From assembly GCA_022013615.1 (NCBI GenBank), contig JAKLQB010000081.1, forward strand, positions 1-14,319: a DNA stretch of 14,319 nt, read 5' to 3'. The notes under the pieces were generated by a model. It was not told the origin of the DNA. It saw only the letters and a program-made list of their open reading frames with translations, and made no database searches. Each line of letters starts with the position of its first letter. The stretch's first letter is position 1. The position numbers and the translations under genes are program-made. The stretch is from Desulfobacterales bacterium (lineage in GTDB: Bacteria; Desulfobacterota; DSM-4660; Desulfatiglandales; Desulfatiglandaceae). Positions 10,106-14,319 of the stretch are shown here, piece after piece.

Positions 10106-10627
10106 CTAATGACTTACTTTTTTTACGGATAGTCCCAAAGAATAGAAAAGAGAAAACAGGGATGGCACAAGAAAAAGAGTGAAAATGGTTGACAATGCAA
10201 GGCCCCCGATAACCACAGAACCCAGCCCCCTCCCTTTCAGTAAAGGATCAACAATTTCAGTCTGGACAATCTTCATGGCCTTTTCCATGGAGACCTCAAT
10301 GGGAGGGATTATCCTTACCACAATTGCCCTGTGCTGTTCGATATGGTTTATCTTGGCCGGCCTGGACACAAGCCTTAGCCTGCTCACCGAGTTAAGGGGA
10401 ACAAAGCCGGCCCTGAGGGTGTGTATCATGATATGATCAATATCCTGGGTTCTCCTGAGCACCTGGTCTTGCCCCTTGAGAACCAGGTCTATCTCCTCCC
10501 CTTCAAAAAGATAGTCATCCACCTTGACCCCGTCCAAAAGCACATCTAACGTAATTCCTATTTCTGCGGCACTGAGGCCAACCCTGGAGGCTGTCCAGTC
10601 ACCCCTGAGAAAGGTATCGCGATCCAA
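10106..10627 (-). pseudogene. Remnant of an RND efflux pump inner-membrane subunit
   Basis: The 173-residue frame opens only with TTG, has no convincing ribosome binding site, and is blocked by a stop about ten codons upstream. Residues 1 to about 120 resemble the second periplasmic docking/porter region of RND pumps (LDRD, GLSAAEIGITLDVLL, VPLNSVSRLRL, INHIEQHRAIVVRIIPP). The sequence then jumps, after EIVDPLLK, to the last membrane helix (RGLGSVVIGGLALSTIFTLFLVPSLFSL). In intact pumps, from memory, a couple of hundred residues or more with several membrane helices lie between these parts. The gene has therefore lost its N-terminal half and has an in-frame internal deletion. It ends 215 bp upstream of amtB and shows no functional link to it. 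Confidence 0.8.
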
Positions 10628-10725
10628 ATTAAGGCAGATAGAACAAAAATGATTTTCAAACCCTGAAGGTTATTTCCTGAGGCCTCGGGTTTACCTTGGC
10701 GCGAGAAGCGGGCTGTTCGGTCTTC

Positions 10726-11058
10726 CTATTTATCGTGCAGTTGAAGGGCGATTTTTAGAGCTATGTCAAGAAGGTGTAGCTTCCCGGATGAGAGTTCGCC
10801 GACGTAGTTTGTCAAAACCGACTTCGGCAGGCTGATGAGTTCGTCGCAGTGAATGCCGCTATCATGCTTCAGACCTTCGTCGATTCCAACGATAACTTGG
10901 GTTGAAAGGCCCTCGTAGGCCGAGTAGACGGGGGAACAGATAACTGTCGAGAATCGGGAATCTAAAAGAACCTGACGGCTGACGATGACGAACACTCTGA
11001 ACTTTCTCGGGTCCCGCGACGATGGTCGCCTGACTCTGTACAACTCGCCTCGTCTCAC
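10726..11058 (-). CDS. MazF/PemK-family mRNA endonuclease toxin
   Basis: 110 residues from a GTG start. MazF-like toxins cleave single-stranded RNA and stop growth when their labile antitoxin is lost. Family features are MRRGELY at the start, [10 protein letters not shown] (20-29; Arg21 aligns with the catalytic arginine), [11 protein letters not shown] (36-46), [19 protein letters not shown] (62-80) and the LTNYVGELS segment. In the common MazF alignment the catalytic threonine position is Tyr45, followed by Ser46. I believe this is shared by the GLKHDS-type subfamily rather than being a defect. The GTG overlaps the antitoxin stop (GTGA), the usual coupling that keeps toxin synthesis tied to antitoxin. 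Full-length and apparently intact. Confidence 0.88.
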   Translation of the reverse strand: MRRGELYRVRRPSSRDPRKFRVFVIVSRQVLLDSRFSTVICSPVYSAYEGLSTQVIVGIDEGLKHDSGIHCDELISLPKSVLTNYVGELSSGKLHLLDIALKIALQLHDK

Positions 11059-11285
11059 AGCGGTACCTGATAGGTGAGCACGTCCTCTGCCTCTGCATTG
11101 AGCGAATCTGCGTGGCGATTGATGATATCGAGATCTCGCTCCTCAGCCTCTTTTCGTGCCAATTTGGCAAGAAAATCGCGTGCTGCCGTCTCTAAGAACT
11201 CCGATCGGCTTCTGTACTCCCCGATGTGCAGATCGATGGCCTCTATGACTTCGTTCGATAGTGTGATGGATGTCTTGATTTTCAT
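11055..11285 (-). CDS. Ribbon-helix-helix antitoxin of the MazF-like toxin
   Basis: 76 residues. The N-terminal [27 protein letters not shown] pattern is a ribbon-helix-helix DNA-binding domain: a beta strand with alternating residues, then two helices. The acidic C-terminal half (about 45-76, ending TYQVPL) is the expected toxin-wrapping tail. It would neutralise the toxin and repress its own promoter. The ATG at 11285 lies only 6 nt after the -10 box of a strong promoter. No Shine-Dalgarno could be in that transcript, and the GAGG at 11301-11304 (minus-strand reading) falls inside the promoter spacer. Translation is therefore probably leaderless. No other in-frame start gives a complete DNA-binding domain. 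Confidence 0.87.
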   Translation of the reverse strand: MKIKTSITLSNEVIEAIDLHIGEYRSRSEFLETAARDFLAKLARKEAEERDLDIINRHADSLNAEAEDVLTYQVPL

Positions 11286-11302
11286 ACTACCAATATACTA
11301 CC
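11284..11302. promoter_or_regulatory. Direct-repeat operator overlapping the toxin-antitoxin start
   Basis: ATACTACC occurs at 11284-11291 and again at 11295-11302, a perfect 8-bp direct repeat with an 11-bp period, one helical turn. The pair covers the antitoxin start codon and the -10 box. Ribbon-helix-helix repressors typically bind such in-phase tandem sites as cooperative dimers, so this is the likely autoregulatory operator. Binding is inferred. Confidence 0.6.
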
Positions 11303-11320
11303 TCGGATGGATTGTGTCAA
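11292..11320 (-). promoter_or_regulatory. Sigma-70 promoter of the toxin-antitoxin pair
   Basis: On the minus strand, TTGACA (11320-11315), a 17-bp spacer and TATATT (11297-11292) are nearly perfect consensus. The predicted transcription start coincides with the A of the antitoxin ATG at 11285. Confidence 0.8.
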
Positions 11321-11611
11321 CCCTTATCCTTAGGTTCATATCTATCAATAGTTTCATGCCGATGCCGAAACGAAAGGGACATCGATTTCCTCGACACGCC
11401 AGGCTCGGAGGACGTGGATTGTTTTAATCGAATTCAATCTGACTTGACGTTTCCCTGTTCAGCCTGGAAATTGGCTTGAAATTTTGCAGCAACTTTCCCG
11501 GCGTCAAGTTAACCCGGTGATTAAAGGGTTGCCATCCAAGCATAGTTCCATTCTTTAGATTAGTTGTTTTCTAAACTCATTGATTGCTGAAAGCCACTAT
11601 TCGGAACAACG
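11321..11611. other. Gene-free spacer with an 8-bp inverted repeat
   Basis: No supported gene. ACTTGACG (11442-11449) and its complement CGTCAAGT (11502-11509) face each other 52 bp apart. The arms show little further pairing, so this is not an obvious terminator. The right arm belongs to a motif (CGTCAAG-T-TAACCC, 11502-11515) that recurs imperfectly at 13914-13929. The region receives transcription from the permease gene at 11612. I saw no U-tract terminator. Confidence 0.4.
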
Positions 11612-12457
11612 TTATCGATTGACACGTAACACACCAACACCCAGCAGGGTAATCATAGTAGCGAATACTTTTATTAGATCGAGTCGTTCTCTGAGAAAAA
11701 AGACACCAAACAGTAACGCAAATATGATGCTTGTCTCTCTCAACGCAGCCACCAAGGCGATGGGTGCCAAAGTAAAAGCCCAGGTCACCATTGCATAGGC
11801 GGAAAATGATGCGCCACCACTGATCAGAGAAAAACGCCAACTCTGACAAATCACTCTCTTCACAAGCCCCGGTCGGATTACCCTCATAATGGCCGCAAAG
11901 ATAAAGGCATTGATAACTGATAGCCAACCATAGAACCCAAGCGCAGTTCCCGCTTCCCGTGCTCCTAAACCGTCCACCATCGAATAAGCCGCGATGAATC
12001 CTCCGGTTATTATTGCCAGAGATGCGGCAGGACCATTTCGAAGGCCGTCACTGCGGCGCACTAAAGTGAGACTCATAATGCCAGTCCCAATCGTTATAAT
12101 TGCGGATAGCTCCAACCATGTAAGATTAACGCCTAACAGCATTACCGAAATACCAGCTACAATTAAGGGGGCAACACCACGTGCCAAAGGATATACCTGA
12201 CTTAAATCGCCGATTCGATAGGAGTTCAGGAGGAACAGTTGATAACCCACGTGTAGCAGTGCCCCGGTGATCAAATAAGGTAAAGAACCAAGACTGGGCA
12301 ACGGTGCGTATAATATAGCTGTCACAGCAAAAGGCGTGTGTCCAATCACAACTGCGCTCATACTAAGGTGTTTATCATCCATGCGTTTAACTTGAAAATT
12401 CCAGGACGCATGCAATAGCGCTGCAAGTAGGACAATTATCATAACGCTGAAAGACAT
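11612..12457 (-). CDS. DMT superfamily (EamA-type) permease
   Basis: 281 residues with about ten predicted membrane helices and two EamA-like halves (about 1-135 and 145-281). Recognisable features are the opening LLAALLHASWNF, the PLARGVAPLIVAGI segment in the first half, and the AALRETSIIFALLFGVFFLRERL segment in the second, both typical of drug/metabolite exporters. It sits in the inner membrane. The substrate is unknown; related proteins export amino acids or other metabolites. A GGGAG lies about 12 nt before the ATG, rather far, so a start at Met6 is possible. It follows the dehydrogenase gene on the same strand after 168 bp that contains no supported gene. The two may share a transcript and a substrate, but the gap makes that uncertain. 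Confidence 0.88.
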   Translation of the reverse strand: MSFSVMIIVLLAALLHASWNFQVKRMDDKHLSMSAVVIGHTPFAVTAILYAPLPSLGSLPYLITGALLHVGYQLFLLNSYRIGDLSQVYPLARGVAPLIVAGISVMLLGVNLTWLELSAIITIGTGIMSLTLVRRSDGLRNGPAASLAIITGGFIAAYSMVDGLGAREAGTALGFYGWLSVINAFIFAAIMRVIRPGLVKRVICQSWRFSLISGGASFSAYAMVTWAFTLAPIALVAALRETSIIFALLFGVFFLRERLDLIKVFATMITLLGVGVLRVNR

Positions 12458-12625
12458 GAGCTAATTCCACTCCCTTAACTTCCGAGATTGATCATGTTTG
12501 TTCCTGTTATCCCTTTAACGTCCCGGTCCGGCCCTTCCGGTCTGGTTGACTGGCTTGTTAACCGGGCATACTACTATCTCTGCTTTGTTTTTAAAAAGAT
12601 AAGTACAATAGTTTCCAAGTCCTCA

Positions 12626-13666
12626 TCAAAATTCGTTAATTACCGTTACACCTGTTCCACCGAAGCTATCCATATTAACAAGCTCTTCTAATGATTCTTC
12701 CAGATTTATTGTCTTTCCAATCAGTTTTTCCGGGAATAACTTCCCAGCTTGAATCATTTCCAACAATACGGAATACTTATAAGCTTGCATGCCATGACTT
12801 CCCACAATTTCGAGTTCATTAGCAATGATTTTATCCATTGGTACGGCAGGATGGCTGTAGTCTGCTACCATCAATCCAACCTGAACATGCTTGCCACGCT
12901 TTCTCAAATTGGCTATCGAGTTAAAACAAGTAACAGGACTGCCGAGCGCATCGACAGAAACATGAGCACCGCCCTGGGTAATCTCCAGTATGTTTTCGAC
13001 AACATCTTCTGTTTTTGTAGCATTGACGGTTGCAACAGCACCAACTGAGCGGGCAAAATCGAGTTTCTCATCACCAATATCAATCGCAACCACATTTGCA
13101 CCCAGTGCGTTGGCAATCATGATTGCAGATAAACCAACACCTCCACAGCCATGTACTGCAACCCATTGCCCGGCAGAGACCTTGCCCTGCTCTACTATTG
13201 CCCTAAAGGAGGTCACAAAACGGCAACCCAGACTCGCTGCTGTGACATAATCAATTTCATCCGGTAAACGTACCAAATTGACATCCGCGTAATCAATCGC
13301 GACATATTCAGCAAAAGAACCCCAATGGGTGAACCCCGGCTGGAACTGCCGATCACAAACCTGATGGTTTCCCGAAACACATTGAGGGCAAACCCCACAC
13401 CCACAAACAAACGGAAGTGTTACCCTGTCGCCAATATTCCATCTAACGACATCTTTTCCAATCGCTTCAATGACTCCGGCAAGTTCATGACCTGGAACAT
13501 GGGGTAAGGTAATATCAGGATCATGTCCCATCCATCCGTGCCAATCGCTTCGGCAAAGCCCGTTTGCTTTTACCCGAATGACAACACCACGTTCTGTTGG
13601 AGTTGGATCGGGCACATTTTGGATAGTTAATGGTTTTGCAAATTCTCTATAAACCGCTGCTCTCAT
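12626..13666 (-). CDS. Zinc-dependent medium-chain alcohol dehydrogenase
   Basis: 346 residues, the normal length. It oxidises an alcohol to an aldehyde or ketone, or the reverse, with a nicotinamide cofactor. Catalytic zinc ligands are Cys38 (GLCRSDWH), His60 with Glu61 (PGHELAGV) and Cys148 (SLGCRF). The structural zinc lobe is complete: Cys90, Cys93, Cys96 and Cys104. The Rossmann motif is GCGGVG (173-178), with Asp196 at the end of the next strand (VVAID), which favours NAD over NADP. The ATG has AGGAG 7 nt upstream. A plausible promoter lies at 13700-13729. It is followed on the same strand by a DMT permease. The substrate cannot be told from sequence, and all active-site residues are intact. 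Confidence 0.93.
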   Translation of the reverse strand: MRAAVYREFAKPLTIQNVPDPTPTERGVVIRVKANGLCRSDWHGWMGHDPDITLPHVPGHELAGVIEAIGKDVVRWNIGDRVTLPFVCGCGVCPQCVSGNHQVCDRQFQPGFTHWGSFAEYVAIDYADVNLVRLPDEIDYVTAASLGCRFVTSFRAIVEQGKVSAGQWVAVHGCGGVGLSAIMIANALGANVVAIDIGDEKLDFARSVGAVATVNATKTEDVVENILEITQGGAHVSVDALGSPVTCFNSIANLRKRGKHVQVGLMVADYSHPAVPMDKIIANELEIVGSHGMQAYKYSVLLEMIQAGKLFPEKLIGKTINLEESLEELVNMDSFGGTGVTVINEF

Positions 13667-13699
13667 AGTATAGCTCCTCTCAGTTCTAATTAAAATGTC

Positions 13700-13729
13700 G
13701 TATTAGCCTGCTGCCGATCATCAGTGCAA
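13700..13729 (-). promoter_or_regulatory. Possible sigma-70 promoter for the alcohol dehydrogenase
   Basis: On the minus strand, TTGCAC (13729-13724), an 18-bp spacer and TAATAC (13705-13700) are a fair match to the consensus. The start would be near 13693, about 27 nt before the dehydrogenase ATG. The spacing and the -10 box are suboptimal, so support is moderate at best. Confidence 0.35.
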
Positions 13730-13768
13730 AAAAGTCTCCGCTAAAATCCTAAAAAGCGATAAACTATG

Positions 13769-13804
13769 TTAAACCTCAGGTAATAGTTTTACTTCGGTTT
13801 TCAT
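13769..13804 (-). CDS. Possible 11-residue leader ORF upstream of the dehydrogenase
   Basis: An ATG at 13804, preceded about 10 nt upstream by AAGGAG, opens MKTEVKLLPEV and stops at TAA. It has no run of a regulatory amino acid, so classic attenuation is not suggested. It could be a leader peptide or the stump of a decayed gene. It lies upstream of the predicted dehydrogenase promoter. Supported only by the ribosome binding site. Confidence 0.2.
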   Translation of the reverse strand: MKTEVKLLPEV

Positions 13805-14319
13805 TTCAACACTTCTCCTTTATTTGATTTCTAACCGTCATGCTGACAAGAACCCCTTGAAGGCCTTTACTCCCCAGCGGGCTCTGGCTTTACTTAGGGC
13901 TTGCGCAACAGCCCGTCAAGATCTAACCCTTTTTTCATTTTATCGCCCCACCCAACTAAATTCCATAACAATTTGTTTTGATCAAGTCAATTTATTGAAA
14001 TCGTTGATTTTTGTTGTTGGAGCGTGATGATTGATAAAATCCTTTGCAGAGACTTTCAGCTTTACCGGGCATATATTTTTTCTGAAAATCCTTCATTATT
14101 GCCTTGATGTTTTCTCAATTGCATGGCTCCGAGAATTGCTGTTTGGGATATATAACGTTTGCCTTACCATTTTACCCGTGTTACAAGCTCTTGTTTTATT
14201 TTATTTTAATGCCTATCTACTTAGCTCCTAAAATCTTGTTATCAGTGGTCCTGAATTTCAAACCTTCGTGGTACTACCACACTGGATCATTTTGTTCTTT
14301 ACAACGTTAGTTCTGTAAT
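13805..14319. other. Right-edge gene-free region
   Basis: About 515 bp in which all frames are short and unlike known proteins. The longest frames lack ribosome binding sites and show no family resemblance. A 34-residue minus-strand frame (13992-14096) is basic and unrecognised. The stretch near 13850-13930 is richer in GC than its surroundings. It includes the imperfect palindrome GGGCTTGCGCAACAGCCC (13897-13914) followed by CGTCAAGATCTAACCC, related to the motif at 11502-11515. The rest is AT-rich. It may contain decayed mobile or coding sequence, or the control region of a gene beyond the edge. Confidence 0.5.
14268..14280. promoter_or_regulatory. Palindrome matching a GntR/FadR-subfamily operator
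   Basis: GTGGTA-C-TACCAC is a perfect 13-bp palindrome containing TGGT-N3-ACCA, the core bound by FadR-subfamily GntR regulators such as PdhR and LldR. It lies 39 bp from the window edge, and no gene it might control is visible. A CAGTGGT half-site lies about 25 bp away, with an ACCACACTG partner overlapping the palindrome. Eight specified bases can occur by chance. Confidence 0.3.

Noticed and set aside
11442..11509. ACTTGACG inverted repeat considered as a terminator or insertion-element end
   Set aside because: The arms pair over only 8 bp across a 52-bp interval, there is no U-tract, and there is no transposase or target duplication, so no element could be called.
11577..11927. 116-codon minus-strand frame overlapping the end of the DMT permease
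   Set aside because: It is a frame-shifted shadow of the permease coding sequence, with no ribosome binding site or family signature.
13824..14027. 67-codon plus-strand frame in the right-edge region
   Set aside because: It starts with TTG, has no Shine-Dalgarno and shows no recognisable domain; probably a chance frame in AT-rich DNA.

Overview
The window looks like a chromosomal segment from a Gram-negative, probably anaerobic bacterium, most plausibly a member of the Desulfobacterota (former Deltaproteobacteria). The main reasons are the compact amtB-glnB-glnD arrangement behind a sigma-54 promoter, a TAXI-type TRAP transporter with a DUF1850 partner, moderate GC, and the general style of the proteins. 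This is an inference from gene content, not from a marker gene. Every gene I can support lies on the minus strand, so transcription runs from high to low coordinates.

Right part (about 14319 down to 11612): roughly 650 bp without a convincing gene, then a zinc-dependent medium-chain alcohol dehydrogenase and a DMT/EamA family permease. Imperfect copies of a short motif (CGTCAAG-N1/3-TAACCC) lie on both sides of this pair. Next (11302 to 10726) is a compact type II toxin-antitoxin pair: a ribbon-helix-helix antitoxin and a MazF/PemK-like toxin that overlap by 4 bp. Its near-consensus sigma-70 promoter would give a leaderless antitoxin mRNA, and an 8-bp direct repeat with an 11-bp period covers the start codon and the -10 box. 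Downstream is the decayed remnant of an RND efflux pump (10627 to 10106), with an N-terminal truncation and a large internal deletion.

Centre (9943 to 5704): the nitrogen-control operon amtB-glnB-glnD, encoding an ammonium channel, the PII signal protein and the PII uridylyl-transferase. It is headed by a textbook -24/-12 promoter (TGGCACG-N4-TTGCT) with a plausible IHF site upstream. glnB and glnD overlap by ATGA. Together they form a sensing circuit: GlnD reads glutamine and modifies PII at Tyr51, and PII gates AmtB.

Left part (5644 to 1415): a second transcription unit with its own strong sigma-70 promoter. It encodes a small lipoprotein, a TAXI periplasmic binding protein, a DUF1850 protein and a fused DctQ-DctM TRAP permease, probably a sodium-coupled uptake system for an organic acid or amino acid. 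An AT-rich perfect hairpin sits between the lipoprotein and binding-protein genes. After a GC-rich REP-like palindrome come a tiny acyl-carrier-like protein that lacks the phosphopantetheine serine and, overlapping it, a glutamine-dependent asparagine synthetase cut by the window edge.

No RNA gene, CRISPR array or intact mobile element was recognised. Most of the window is conventional. The most interesting items are the serine-less carrier protein coupled to asnB, the leaderless toxin-antitoxin promoter/operator, and the lipoprotein-TAXI-DUF1850-TRAP cassette directly downstream of the nitrogen-control operon.
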